Assembly (NCBI GenBank): GCA_021234155.1
Contig: JAJEKV010000083.1
Location: forward strand, 4,383,250 to 4,447,249
DNA length: 64,000 nt
Source of the DNA: Isoetes taiwanensis
Lineage: Eukaryota; Streptophyta; Lycopodiopsida; Isoetales; Isoetaceae
Direction of reading: 5' to 3'
The position numbers and the translations under genes are program-made. Numbering within the stretch: the stretch's first letter is position 1; every line of letters starts with the position of its first letter. Shown piece after piece: positions 1 to 11,480 of the stretch. Under the pieces are notes generated by a model, which searched no databases, was not told where the DNA came from, and was given only the letters and a program-made list of their open reading frames with translations.

Positions 1-489
1 ATAATTGTCAACAATGCTTATGTCTTGCACGAAAGTAAATTAATCAGTTCTTGTGCAGAAATACATCCGGCAGATTCGCAAGCAACGAAAACATAAGGCA
101 AGGATGTTTTGGGCTTCAAACCCTCATTTTTTTTTTTGCTCAGCAAGGCATCTTTTCCCTGTTCCAAACTCTGCTCCGACTTTCCTATATTTCTACATAA
201 TCAGGACTGAAAAAAAAGCCAAGAAAGGCACGATTATTCTGGCATGCACTGAGTTAAAATTGACCCGCTTTGGAATGGCTTCATTCTAGCCATATCCGTT
301 CCATAATCCTGCCTAACACAGTGAGGCAGATATCAAAGGGATGCAAAAATGGCTCCCAATCTCAAACTGGTTCTGCTTTATTCTAACATAAATCTGCTCT
401 CTCTACTATTCATTTATCACCGCCGCATGTAAGATCCCCGTTTTGGCTATTGCGGGAAGCTTGGCGAGCTAGAAGCTTACGAGTCATGA
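1..489. other. Unassigned AT-rich DNA
   Basis: No coding region with recognisable motifs, RNA gene or repeat was found. The short open frames here have no domain signature and look like chance. Confidence 0.4.
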
Positions 490-705
490 GACGAAGTTGG
501 GGATTCAGCAGTTGCAAGGATTAGCAGGCGGAGATGATCCAGCAGAACAGAGGGCCAAGAATCCTAAGATCCCAAGAATCCTTGCGGAAAGCTTGGCGAA
601 ATCCTTGCAGGCAGAGACGAGTTGGGGATTCAACAGTTGCAAGGATCAGCAGGCAGAGACGAGATTTGGGGATTCATTGCACCAAGGATCGAGGCGGAGA
701 TGATC
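490..705. repeat. Three imperfect copies of a ~48-bp unit
   Basis: Copies start near 490, 616 and 658. Each has a GACGA(G/A) start, then TTGGGGATTCA, a TTGCA..AAGGAT block and a GAGGCGGAGATGATCC-like end. Copies 2 and 3 are adjacent. Copy 1 is separated from them by ~75 bp that carry a related AATCCTTGC motif. This is a small decayed tandem repeat; open frames across it reflect the periodicity. Confidence 0.6.
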
Positions 706-2384
706 CAAAGAAATGAGAGCGGAGGACATGATCAGACTGCCTCCCGCCATTCATTCCCTCCTCTTTTCCAATTCCACCGAAAACCCAAAAAAAGAACCAA
801 TAAGATTGAAGGAGTTGGATCGTGTCCCAGCCCTTCATTGTTTTTCTTATTTCAACGGCCATGAATCTTTTCGACGAAACACAAATTTATTACGCCTAAT
901 AACTAGTAAAATGCCCACCATTGATAGGCTTATGTTAGATATGAAAAAGTAAGTTCGAGTAGCAATTATTATAACAAAAAGATATTCCAAATTGTAAAAA
1001 AAAACGGGGGAAACAAGCTTTTGAAATGTAGAACTTAAGACATAACAATGCCTTTTATCCAATCTTTTGCCTCTCGTTTGGGTAAAATATAAGTTCAGAT
1101 GAAACTTATATCAAGTCATGTACTCATTGTAATCATTCTTTAACATATGCTTTAAAAATTGCTTAAGCAAGTGCACTTTTTACCGACAACCACCATGAGC
1201 TATAGTTCTTCCTCTGTCCATTTAATTGTAAACAATGTAAACATATAGAAACAAAATGCCAGCACACTAAATCAAGGATTGTTTTCTTCTAAAAGAACTC
1301 TTTCATTTGGATGTAGAATCAAGACGAAGTAAATTAATATGGGTTTGAGCAAAGAACATGTACAATCATCAAGCTCCAACCTTGTTCTTGTTCAAAGAAT
1401 GCCTTAAGACAAAAAAGGAAAACAATTCTAGATAACATATTACATGTTGCTAAATCATCTTATATTATAATGTTTTCAGGTTTTATTTTAATTTTTTCTA
1501 ATGGTCTAAGTAATGACAGGGCAATAATTTTGTATAGTTGCTGCAATGGGGCTTGCATTGTGCAGTCATTGTTTATGCAAACAACATAATGATGATGATG
1601 TTTATTGAGACATATTGATGACCAATGGATCAACCATGGTCGTTTAGGTATTTATAGCAGAGATCTTTTTGTGATGCCATTCGAAGCACGAGAACAAGCA
1701 TAAGAACTTGGGAATTTCGAGACATAAACAACATGCTGGAATTCAATCAGCTTGAGTTTGTTGCTTCATAGATGTTGGTGAAGATATGTAAGCCCATTTT
1801 AAATAATCATAAATGTCATACCCTATAGGCATGCACATTTTTATGAATGTGTTACAAAACATCTAAAGTTCACCTTTAATTTCTAGCCAATGCAATGTCA
1901 ACACTATACTTAATCAACCACGTGGAGTGCACAGCTTTATCATAGACGTGTGACATTTTTATGAATATGTAGCATAATAACAGGGGGTTTCTTTTGTATT
2001 TTTGTACGTTTTTTCCTATGGTTTTTATATGGTTTGGTGGTCGTATTACATAAGGTGTACTAATTGGTATATCTAGAGTGCGCCAAGTATTTGCATACAA
2101 CTCGTGTTTTTTTTTTTTTGTCGTCTTTAATGGTGAAGATCAAAGGGCTTACAACAAAAGCCCTCTTAAAAAAGACAACATCTAAGGGCTTATAATAAAA
2201 ACCCTCTTATGAAAAAAAAAACCAAAAAATTAAAAAAAGGGAAGACATGCAAACCATCGTGAATATGAGATTAGGGTTTCAGAAAGGGCTTCATGGAGCC
2301 AGAGGACTAGGGCAAGGAGCGATTATGGGCACGCTTCTTTCGTGGTGTTGTGTGGCACAGTTCCGAAGATATGCAGCGGAGTTC
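706..2384. other. Unassigned intergenic DNA
   Basis: AT-rich with no convincing gene. The only local structure is a short repeated hairpin-like motif at about 2145-2168 and 2192-2216 (AGGGCTTA...CCCTCTTA in both), where AGGGCTT can pair with AAGCCCT. Confidence 0.35.
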
Positions 2385-2606
2385 CTAAGACCGTTCTAGA
2401 AAAAAACAAACAAAAATTGGAAGGCTTTTTGCAACGGGATTTCTCCGGCTGCCCCTTCTCCCTATTTGATGCTTTGTATGTGGCAGCTTCGTGAGGCATT
2501 TCTTGATGGGTTTTGTGGGCTTTGGCGGGCAGCAGTTTACTGGATCTGCTCCAGTCGGAAGAATGGCTTTCTTGCAGCTGTCTACCCGATCTGCAGATGA
2601 GGACAT
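2385..2606 (-). pseudogene. Duplicated N-terminal fragment of polyphenol oxidase
   Basis: Read on the minus strand, this repeats part of the neighbouring PPO pseudogene: a [20 protein letters not shown] stretch followed by PKPTKPIK, then unrelated residues. On the plus strand about 95 bp at 2497-2590 are near-identical to 2952-3050. The diagnostic CCPP-KP motif of mature plant PPO is kept. The fragment lies downstream, in the PPO reading direction, of the CuA remnant, so it is an out-of-order partial duplication and not an exon. Confidence 0.7.
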
Positions 2607-3256
2607 ATGATATATGACATTTGCAAGATGATCTGCAGCTTTCTTGCAGATGTTTCTTGCAGCTTTATTGCAAGGATTCTTTCATGGAAGTAAAGGTACC
2701 ATCTGTGCCAGGGTAAGAAAAACCAACTATCATGGACCAAAAGAGGGCTATTTGCAGTACCTGGTTGGACGTATGAGGATTCACAGTAGGGGCAGTGGAC
2801 GTTTGCGGTACCGTGCAAATTTTCTCAGGGTCGCCGCCCCGGAAGAGCTCGAAGAAGCTGGTATGCTCTGTTATGCTTATCAGCATATGCTTTGTCTACC
2901 AGATGGGCTGCAGGCCTCACCCTCATGGGCAGATTTGTTGGGAAGACGAAATCCTTGATGGGTTTTGTGGGCTTTGGCGGGCAGCAGTTTACCGGATCTG
3001 CTACAGTCGGAAGAATGGCGTTCTTGCAGCTGTCTACCCCTGTCATTTGGATTGGATCTGCCAGAGCATTTCCTCCTGCTACTAGAGAGGAAAATCTCGC
3101 TCCAGATGATAGCAGAAACATTCTCCTATCCATTTCCGAAAAATCCAGCCCTTTTTCTTCCCCTTTGCTGCATCTAATCGATCCTCTGCTTCTTACTCTG
3201 CACTGCCTCTTCTTCTGACACCTTGATTTTTGAAAAATGGAACTTGGCTTTGCCAT
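2582..3256 (-). pseudogene. Polyphenol oxidase (catechol oxidase/tyrosinase) pseudogene, N-terminal half
   Basis: PPO is a type-3 copper enzyme that oxidises o-diphenols, normally in the thylakoid lumen. On the minus strand from ATG 3256 there is a basic leader, then a twin-arginine thylakoid signal (DRRMFLLSSG). After it come the mature-enzyme start (NCCPPKPTKPIKDF), RVRPAAHLVDKAY, and the CuA block with HCPYC and [20 protein letters not shown], which carries the first-site histidines. The frame is continuous but has a TGA at 2825-2827, just after ALPGRRP, where the family usually has PR; a CGA to TGA transition fits. After the CuA block the sequence loses similarity; the CuB half is absent and a copy of the N-terminal part follows. 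An upstream frame (3193-3378, MANPQLAMTLGG) could be a former transit peptide reached by a frameshift. The family is clear; function is certainly lost. Confidence 0.85.
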
Positions 3257-3378
3257 GAACTCTTCGCAGATCCCAGATTCTGAAGCATTACCCCTTCCTG
3301 AATCCCCATCCCACCCAGCGTCATAGCTAGCTGAGGATTGGCCATGCCCAGATGCTGCGAAATGAACTCCTTGTACAA

Positions 3379-4014
3379 GGATTATTTACCAAAAAGATCC
3401 ATACTCTGTTCTCTCCGAAAAAATGACCTAGAAGGTGTTCTCGACCAAGTGCATCCTGCATACAGGGGCTGCCTTTCTAGAACAACTATGAAGCTCATAT
3501 TCAGGTTTTGAAAGATACATTCTATTTTTTCTTTTATTGAAAAGCATCTAATATGTCATTGCTACTGGATTGCAGCTTATAAATGCACTGCGAAAGCCAG
3601 AACGTGCACAAGCAGGAAAGGGCAATTTCTCCCATCACAGAAAATTATTTTCCATCATGTATCTGTTCAACCAGTTTCTTTCTTACCCAGGTATTTTGGT
3701 GCATTATTTTGGTGCATTTTGGTACAAAAAGCTGCTCCTCCAGTTTATCATATTCAATTGGCACAAATATATGGACTTTGAAGCTTCAAAATGGAGAGAA
3801 GATAGCTTGGTTGCTGCAAATCAGATCTATGTTGATATGCAAGAAAGACTTCAAGCCAGTTGAGATAGCTTCAATTCATAATAGTGCATTTGGATGGGTA
3901 AAGTCAATCAGGATACAAACATGGTTATGTTCCTAAGACTTTTGAAGTAGATATATTCAACATAAATGCATTATCCATAGTAGTTTTGTGATAGTTTTCT
4001 GTATGTATCACAGT
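3379..4014. other. Unassigned DNA upstream of the PPO remnant
   Basis: No recognisable gene. If the PPO copy was ever transcribed its promoter would have been here on the minus strand, but no promoter element stands out. Confidence 0.3.
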
Positions 4015-4159
4015 GTTCTTAGAAACACATTGTTGACATTTCAAATGTTGAAAAGTTCAAAGTTCAAATGTATTTAGGGACGTGATGTTGTGTTCTTAGA
4101 AACACAATTGTTAACATTTCAAATATTGAAAAGTTAAAATGTATTTAGGGATGTGATGA
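4015..4159. repeat. Tandem duplication, ~70-bp unit, two copies
   Basis: 4015-4088 and 4092-4159 share GTTCTTAGAAACACA, TTTCAAAT.TTGAAAAGTT and TATTTAGGGA.GTGATG, with a few substitutions and one small indel. It is a simple non-coding local duplication. Confidence 0.85.
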
Positions 4160-4947
4160 TTGCAGCTTCTAGCTTCTGCTTGCTCAACGTTATAAAGGTG
4201 ACTTAGATGTCTCAATCTAGTTGCATAAAGCTAAGCAGAACTACATCTCCAAACATCATTTTAGCATTGATTAGCAGGATTTTTAGTACCTCCATTAATC
4301 GAAGCACGATATTCGGAGTCTCAGGCTCAAAGTCTAAATTAGGCTTTGTATAAATTATGCAATTTAAAATGTATGGTTCGGAATAACACATCATTCATTT
4401 TGTATTTTTATTTTATTCTGGTTTTTGTTTTCTTGTTTACCTCAAAGTTTATCTATGTTTGCTTCTTTTGGGGCCCGAAGGGCCCAAAAAAATTTCTAAT
4501 ATAACAACCAACACAACCACTATTATAACATTAATTAACACAACCATTACATTCAACATGTTTTAATTAAAATCCCCCTAAAACCCCCTTTGGTTTGGGT
4601 GCAATTATTCTTGAACGTAGACAACTGCTATGCCCTGTAGACAACTGCTATGCCCTGTAGGCATTGGCACATGCCCCTACGACAAAATCAAAAGTCAATA
4701 TTGACACACAACCTATGTCTACCTCAACACGCAATTGTTATCCCCTATATGATCATGCCGCATCTTCCATACCTTATTTCTTAGAATGACAGAATTTAAA
4801 AGAAAAGTGATCCAATGGTCGAAACTTGATGCCAGAAGATGGCCAAGATTGCATGCTAGCTTAAGGTTTAGGTTCACAGCAGTTTTAGGTGTTCAGTGTT
4901 GATGGTAGGTGCATGCGTGCGAATTGTCTACATGTTTCCAAGTAAAA
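4160..4947. other. Unassigned DNA with a 20-bp direct repeat
   Basis: A perfect 20-bp unit (GTAGACAACTGCTATGCCCT) occurs twice in tandem at 4617-4656. An AT-rich TCTAATATAACAAC stretch near 4494 could be a 5' Helitron-like end for the 3' terminus near 5050, but this is weak. No gene seen. Confidence 0.4.
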
Positions 4948-5052
4948 GCCCAACAATGCTAGGCATCGTTATTACTACATGTTTTTCGCATTGTGGCCAA
5001 ACATTTACAGGCTTCCAACCTATGCCCAGCAACGCTGGGCACCCATTACTAG
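4948..5052 (+). mobile_element. Helitron-like 3' termini (two, one degenerate)
   Basis: At 5024-5040 a perfect GC-rich hairpin (GCCCAGC, loop AAC, GCTGGGC) is followed 8 nt later by CTAG at 5049-5052 and then T. This is the hairpin-plus-CTRR layout of Helitron 3' ends. A weaker copy lies 76 bp upstream (4948-4964, then CTAC). The same hairpin and loop recur at 47532. No Rep/helicase coding was seen nearby, so these would be non-autonomous elements. The 5' end was not found with confidence. Confidence 0.5.
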
Positions 5053-5944
5053 TATAAACATAATACTGAGCCATTTCAACCACAACCTGTGGAAACCTAA
5101 GGCAGCAAGGTCGCTTCAGCTTGCAGATTTCTCTTCAGAGACATACATCTCAGATTCGTAGACCAAATCCATGTCATTTGAATGCAAATAAGGAAACGAT
5201 GAAGAATTTAAATAGAGTTTGTATCTCTACCTCCTCCATTATTGCATAGATAGGCATGGCAGAAACCTTCGCGTATAGATGCCGAATTTCTCATATAAAA
5301 AGTTTTTTTTTAACTCTTAACCATGGTCTAAAGGCTATAAAAATGTGCCAACCACTATTGGACTTTAAAATGTTCAATGGTTTTAGTCATAAGGAATAAG
5401 TGGGAGCTAGGCCAACTTAATGGAATCATTCTCTTCAAGATTTTTGACCATGGGGTCTGGGTCTACACTTAATTATAGGAGCTTCTATTTGAACCATAGT
5501 CTCAATGCTCAACTATGAAAGAATTTGGACATAGAAGTATGGCAAATTGAAGATAAGTCTGTGATAAAATAATATGGCAAGGTAGGCAATAATAGATAGA
5601 TATAAGAAGGGTAATAACTTAATGGCTTAAAATGAAAAACCATGGGCTCATGGGAAATAGCATCATAGTGGTAAAATGGTAAGGATGGGAAATTCCAAAA
5701 TAATAATGGTGTGACAAAGGCAAAAGTGATGGGGATGAATTCCAAAGGTTCATATGGAAAAAACAAGGAAATGGCTAGTCAAAGATACACAAGGGGTGAA
5801 TAAACGGCAAAAAGGGTGTTCAAGGGGCAAGGTTGGGTATGGGAATGAGAAAAAAGGCTAGGCTAAGAGGGTGCAAGGGTGGATATGTGGTAAAGGCGAG
5901 CATAGTAGAATAAAAACCAAATGTGGATATGGAAATGAAGAAAA
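5053..5944. other. Unassigned AT-rich DNA
   Basis: No domain-bearing frame or clear repeat was found. A minus-strand frame at 5509-5766 is low in complexity and not recognised. Confidence 0.3.
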
Positions 5945-6651
5945 GGCCTCTTAGATATATTTTTTTTTTTTTTTTTGAAGGACGTCAAGCTTTATTCACC
6001 AACTAGAAACCAGAGCAACATAAATGCAAAGACAGGATTATAACCCCAGTGGACAAACCGATCCAACTGAGCACAACCACCTGCCTATGCAAAAGAATGA
6101 ATCTGAAGGTAAGTATGCCAGATCAGTACTTTCTTCTCTTGATCAAGAGAAGAACAATTGTAAGCCATAACAATTTTATCTTGCGCCCACTGAAGAACAA
6201 CCTCATCTGCAGTATCTATGCCCTTAAAGATAAACAACCTCCTTCTCTTCCGGGTTGACCATAAAAGCCACCGCATGCGAGATGAAAAGCTTCGTTTAGT
6301 TGTTTGGGCCAAGCATCGGGATAGATAGCAAGCAAAATTTGCCGGCTAGATCGAGACGATGCCAAAAGGGTCAACAACCAAGACCATGCCTGCCAAGCCT
6401 CTCACACAAGAAAAACAATGCTCAATACTCTCAACCCTTTCTTTGGCATAAAGGGCGAGCTCAAATCCGATTATCCATTTTATGGACTAACACTCGTTGA
6501 CTCACGAGGCATCTATGGATCACTTGCCACCACAAAACTACTACTTTGGGGTGAAGCGGCCATCCCATACCCATATCCAAACACTTTTCCATTGTGGTGA
6601 GGGACACAAGATGCCATCTATTAGATGGAGGCATATGACGGCCTCTTAGAT
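5945..6651 (-). mobile_element. 5'-truncated L1-like LINE with 12-bp target-site duplication
   Basis: A poly-T run at about 5960-5976 is the poly-A tail of a minus-strand element. Upstream on that strand are broken pieces of the C-terminal zf-RVT region (VVVLWWQVIHRCL; RKRRRLFIFKGIDTADE; final QIHSFA). These match, in order, the LINE fragment at 16622-17415 (VAVLWWQILHRCL; KRRRLVIFKGLDVAD). The insert is bounded by a perfect 12-bp direct repeat GGCCTCTTAGAT at 5945-5956 and 6640-6651, the expected product of target-primed reverse transcription. Only ~680 bp of the 3' end was copied. The coding part has frameshifts and stops, so it is dead. Confidence 0.85.
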
Positions 6652-6962
6652 CGATTCAAAGGAAGGAAGGAAGGAAGGAAGTTTATTTTAACGTCCACGG
6701 AGGCGAGAGGCCTATGAGACGGCAACACGTGAGCGAGCAAAAAGCCAAAAACCCCAACACCAAAACAAACAATGTAATCATGCAAAGGAACCCTACTACC
6801 GGGATGAAAAAAACCCCACTTGGGAGGAAAAACCTAACAAAGAGGCTCTCAAATACCATGCCCCGAGAAGAGCAAGTCGGACGTGAAATCTGCAGGATGT
6901 AAGCTCCCGGTCCAGCGCTACCATAGGTGATGCCGATGGCGATGTAGCGGTGTGTGAAGCAT

Positions 6963-7397
6963 CTAAGATCGGTGTGCCTTTGCTGGGACATGGGCATATC
7001 TTTGGCACCGTTGGAGGGCATGGTGCTCATCCTCTATCACGTGCATCTCACAACACCGACATATCCTCTCCTCCACGGGGATCCGTGCCCGCCATTCACC
7101 CCCCGCGACTGTCTCAATTAGGGGTAATGGGAACCCGTCCTTATGGCGGCAATAGCTCTCCGTTTCTTCCACGAGATGTGTGCTTTCAAAGTGCCGATGG
7201 GGTCCATGCTCAAGGCGGGGATTAATCCGTGATAGTGCTCTGTCTTGGGCTTTGCAAGAGTAGAGGCATCCCACAGTGGCGGCATAGCCCGCATCCAATT
7301 CCCCATTCTCATGCGATCGAGAATGCGCCGGTTGCCACCATCCGTTGGTAATCCATAGACCACCTCCTAAACCATCCCTTACAATGCTGGTGCCCAT
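6963..7397 (-). pseudogene. LINE C-terminal zinc-knuckle region (broken)
   Basis: The minus frame contains RICRCCEMHVIEDEHHALQRC, the Cys-Cys/His-Cys knuckle that ends many plant LINE ORF2 proteins. It compares directly with RICRVCDSGKIEDEEHMVKE in the LINE at 41.5-44.5 kb. It lies downstream of the RT pieces of the same element in a different frame, so the original ORF2 is frameshifted. Confidence 0.7.
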
Positions 7398-7474
7398 ACC
7401 CTCTTGACCGCTGGGGGCCCTGCGTTAACAACACGGCTTTGTGGGGGCAGCGATGCTCATCCATCCCATCCACC

Positions 7475-9065
7475 TTATGGAAGCAAGTAAGATGCCTTAG
7501 CATAGCGAGAATCTTTGTAAAGGCGAGAACCAGATCTCATACAACAAAATCGATGCGATGCGGTGTCCTTCACTCCCAAGCTATATGTCAAGAAAGCTTT
7601 ACGCACCCTTTCCAACCTATCCCACGTATTTTTGCTAATCACTTTGGCCCCAAACCTCCACCCCATATAGCGGCACCGCTCAACCAAAGCCCTAAATGGG
7701 TGTGCTCTCCTCGCCCGATCCGCAGAGAGATCTATCCGCAACCGCAGCGTTTTGCCTTTGCATATAAAGCCTTCCGGCTGCAAGACGGCTCTCCTCTCCA
7801 CACATTCATCCCACATGTTAGTAGTGAAATCAATTCCCGGATACTTGAAGCTCCGCACCATCTCCACTTCTGTCCCCCGTAATAGAACTCCGGGATAGGG
7901 TGTTGCGAGGAGGATCGCGAAAGCTTAGTTTTGTGCAAGTTCACTTGTCATTCCGTTGCCCCACGAACCCCCGAGGGGCATCCAAATCTTCTTTGCATCT
8001 TCGGCGGCGTGTGAGCTAGCAAAGCTACATCATCCGCATATAGTAGGCCGGCTCCACGGAGGTCGCATCGATAATTGCACCCCGGCTCCCCATGGTGCCG
8101 CATCCACGTCTCCAAGCTATCAATGTACAACCCAAAAAGCGTTGGAGACAACGGGCAGCCCCTCGCAACTCCCATAGTGCTAGCTACCCGCCGATCCTCA
8201 TAAGGCGGTCAAAGATAAATCCCATCATAAAGCTGGTGCACCACGTTACGCAACTCACGTGGAACTTCGCAATTCTTGCAACCTCTGCCCACGGTATGTC
8301 TCCGGGGCGGTATCATATCGCGATCTTAAAATCTACAAAGCGACAATACAAGTCACAATCGCTCATTCCGAAGCTTGCCTCCATCAACACTCTCAAAGTG
8401 AAGATATGGTCGGTTAGGAGTGAGCTGGCTTAAAAGCCCCGCTGGCCAATTGCCCGCACCCTGCCTCCTCGGCCCACTTAGTAAGTTTCTTCTCCACCAC
8501 CCACCCGGGGGCTTTGCAAACAATGAGCTTACCATAATCATCCGGTAATTACCGGCTCATCCAGATATTACGGCTTTATGAACGGGAACAACCTTACTAA
8601 CCATCCACTCACGGGGAGCCTCTCGCTCGAGCACGGTTAATGATCACCGTCGGGGCCCTACCACCAGATGGGCCACCCCATTTCAACAGCTTCGGCTGCG
8701 GCCCCAATAAATCTTTTGCCTTGCCATTCGCCCGGATGCACGAGACCTGTGAACATCCTCCGTGGAGCTGCGGCACCTCTCCTACGATCCAGGGACCACG
8801 GCATTAGCTCTGGCGGGTCATATAACTCCCCGCAGCGGTGCATCCATTGCTCCACACTTACATTACCGGCCACACGGCGCTTCTTATATAACACCTTTCG
8901 CCAAAAAGCTTTTTGGCTCTGCCATGAGCATGTCAAACAGCGCCTCACCGGTTTCGCCATGTATCTCCCCTTCTTGGCTTTTAGGAAGAGCTTATAGTCT
9001 TGCGGGGCTTTGGGGCACTGGCGCGGATCTATGACCAAAAGCGCGGTATCTTTAGAGCCTTGCAA
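7475..9065 (-). pseudogene. LINE ORF2 reverse transcriptase region (fragmented)
   Basis: Minus-strand pieces in order: linker/pre-RT region (8658-9065), RT block with GVARGCPLSPTLFGLYIDSL (near 8150), catalytic LLYADDVALLA (YADD codons at 8029-8040), and the thumb with FKYPGIDF (7867 downwards). These are the fingers, palm and thumb signatures of LINE RTs. The pieces lie in different frames with stops between them. The catalytic aspartates are still encoded but no continuous protein can be made. Confidence 0.8.
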
Positions 9066-9130
9066 TCGACATCAAACCACGGGTTCTCGGGGAAAATCTT
9101 GGCGGTGTCCCTCCTTGGAGGGCCCTTCAC

Positions 9131-10000
9131 TTACAAAGGAAGCCTCGGCGGTACCAAGCGGCCCCTCACCACCATGCACACCGCCTTGCGGTGTGTAGAA
9201 GCTCTCAAACCCCCCGTAATTCCCGCACCAACACGATTCATACCGTCCTCGCCGATAGTGTGGGATGTATGGTAACCCTCCACGCCCCCGCGCGTGTCTC
9301 CACTATTGAGTGCTCCCAATTCGGCCATGACATAAAAGCGGGTAGTGATCCGACAAAGCCTCCTCATCTCCCTGCTTGTGCCAATGGAGAAGTGTGTAAC
9401 CATGTCAAGTCTTTGCACCGAGCCGAGAAGGTAATCCAACACACTAGCTCCCCATCCCCGCCTATCACTCCGCAAGTAACACCCCCGAAAGTGGCCATCG
9501 GCGCATCCCATTACAAATTACCATGTCAAAAACACCGGCAGAGCTGGACCCGGTACACGCCAAATGGTCTAGCCACCATATCACGGGAGTCGCGTGTATT
9601 ATTCGAATAGCGGCCGCTCTCAAAAGCGGATCGGCATTATCGTCACCTTGGAAGGTCACCGATCAAGCTGGCCGTCTGACGAGCATTGAAATCTCCAAGC
9701 AAAACACACTGTCCTCGCGATTATAGCGGTCTATGTCATCATCATCTGGTTCCCTATCTGACATCGGACATCCGTTATGCGCATCATGTACACAGGTAGA
9801 ACTTAGAGCTGCATGGGGAATGTAGCGACTAGCAAGAAACAATGGGACATGACCGGGCTCTAATACCATTACCCACATGTAGCGGTTAAACACATCGGAC
9901 TTACGAAGTGTGATCTTGCATGCTAAGGCATCCCTAAAGTAGCAAGCCACTCCACTCCATGCCGGCGTCGCCATGGCCATTAGCAAGTGAGAAATCTTTG
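9131..10000 (-). pseudogene. LINE endonuclease region (degenerate)
   Basis: Upstream of the RT on the minus strand are two open segments (9131-9511 and 9663-9986). Segments such as SGVACYFRDALACKI and, later, ASVLDYLLGS fit the order of an APE-type endonuclease between ORF1 and RT. Catalytic residues are not all recognisable, so the call rests mainly on position plus partial motif similarity. Confidence 0.5.
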
Positions 10001-10592
10001 ATATCCTCGAATGTGCGGCAATCGATGCCCTTCATACTCCCATGTCTCCTGCGGGGAAGGCGATATCCATGTCCGTCGCGATCCCATTCAAACCCCCCTT
10101 ACGCCCACGGGAAGCCCCTACAATTCCGGAAACAATACGAAGACACTTTCCCTATCTTTTATTTGCGGTACGGCCGTGGATCCATCGAGTGCGAGGGACG
10201 CCTGCTTTGTAGTTGGAATAACTTCGGGCGGCTGCTCCACGGGACCACGATGGATGTCTTTGCGGTTGTGGAAGGCCTCAATCCGCCCTCTCCACGGCTC
10301 GCACGGCCGATGCCCCCGGGATCAGCTCGCCCTGCGGCGCGAGCTGTTGTTAAAGGGGAGTCTTTGCCTCATAATCTGCCTGCGGCGAGGAGGCACATAT
10401 ACCTTCATCTTGCCATTAACCAAACCCGGCGGCCCCTCCGGCTTGTCGAATGTCTCTTATCTTGACCAACTCTTGGCTTCTTTCCCGTTGTTGCGGTGGC
10501 GTGAGATCCACATCCGGGTATATGGGCGTACCTTTCAAAGCGGCGGTGCGTTGCAACAACAAAGATTTTGCCTCCCAATCCAAGGCGCAAAC

Positions 10593-11458
10593 TTAACTGG
10601 CCGAGGTCTCATGCTCGGTCCTCCGATCCCCGATTGGACTCTTGATAACCAAATCACGTAATTGGAGCTTTGCAAGTACCGGTGGTGGTAAGCTTACACG
10701 CAAATCCTCGCCTTGCTCCTCCGGCAATCCCCGCTTCAATAAGGTTGAGTGCACGGATGTCTTGCTCCTCACGGTACCGCTGATTCCCCAGCCACCTCGG
10801 CCTGCGGTATGGGGGTGCTGGTGCAGATGATGACGTGGTGCACTCGGGACTCGTTGCAACTCCATTCGAGGTCCCGCATCTCTTCTTTGTAAGTGGGCCA
10901 TATGGTTCTCTATATGTGAGCATCTTCCTCGACATCTCCCCGCTTCATGCGCCTTTGCTTCATCAAGGAATTGGAGCCTGCCCGCGACCGCTTCCACATC
11001 CTTTTTCCTTAGCATCTATCCGACCAGCCATGCTTGTGACTTGTACAATCTGGGAGCAACCCCTTCATGTCGGCCGTGCTTGCGCCATGTCTTCCATCCA
11101 TTTGGTGGACCTTATCCAAGCGGTGCCCCATCTCCGTGACTAGGCTGCGTTGTTGCTTGTATCTCCCCTCTTATCTCGGTCATCATCGACCTTTTGGGCT
11201 CCCCACGCAATCATAATCCCCAAGCCCAGAACTTCCACAAGGGAAATTAAACTCTTACGATGGAGAAGCCGCTTGAGCGCTGACCTCTGGCGGATGGTCC
11301 CGCGATGCCTCCAAGCTTGCCAGCTTAGCCTGGAGGGAGTCGGCCTGTTCCTGTACAACCCTGATTGCCTCAGCCTGAGATACCTGCTCTGATGGGGACG
11401 AGGTGTCCAAATTGCGGGCTCTTTTCTTCAACGCATGCATGCTGTCAGAGGTGGCCAT
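10593..11458 (-). pseudogene. LINE ORF1-like (gag-like) remnant with coiled coil
   Basis: The minus strand starts at ATG 11458 with MATSDSMHALKKRARN and a helix rich in E, Q, A and L (SEQVSQAEAIRVVQEQADSL) that could form a coiled coil. It is followed by frameshifted basic segments to 10593. Position and style fit a LINE ORF1 RNA-binding protein, but no specific domain is recognisable. Confidence 0.4.
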
Positions 11459-11480
11459 AGAGGGCCGGGACTGTCAGGTG

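Larger units (their letters stand above)
6661..11480 (-). mobile_element. GC-rich non-LTR retrotransposon (LINE), nearly full length but decayed
   Basis: One minus-strand element runs from a possible ORF1 start at 11458 to a (GGAA)5 tail at 6661-6681. Its parts are in LINE order: ORF1-like coiled coil, apurinic-type endonuclease, reverse transcriptase with YADD, and a C-terminal Cys/His knuckle. The base composition is clearly more GC-rich than the AT-rich flanks, and the reading frames break often. The 3' end carries TTAACGTCC followed by GAGGCC, also seen at 40532. A target duplication was not identified. The 5' limit is approximate. Confidence 0.75.

Noticed and set aside
9959-10661. Long plus-strand open frames (168 and 216 aa)
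   Set aside because: They are antisense to the GC-rich LINE, whose minus-strand motifs are recognisable; GC-rich DNA has few stops.
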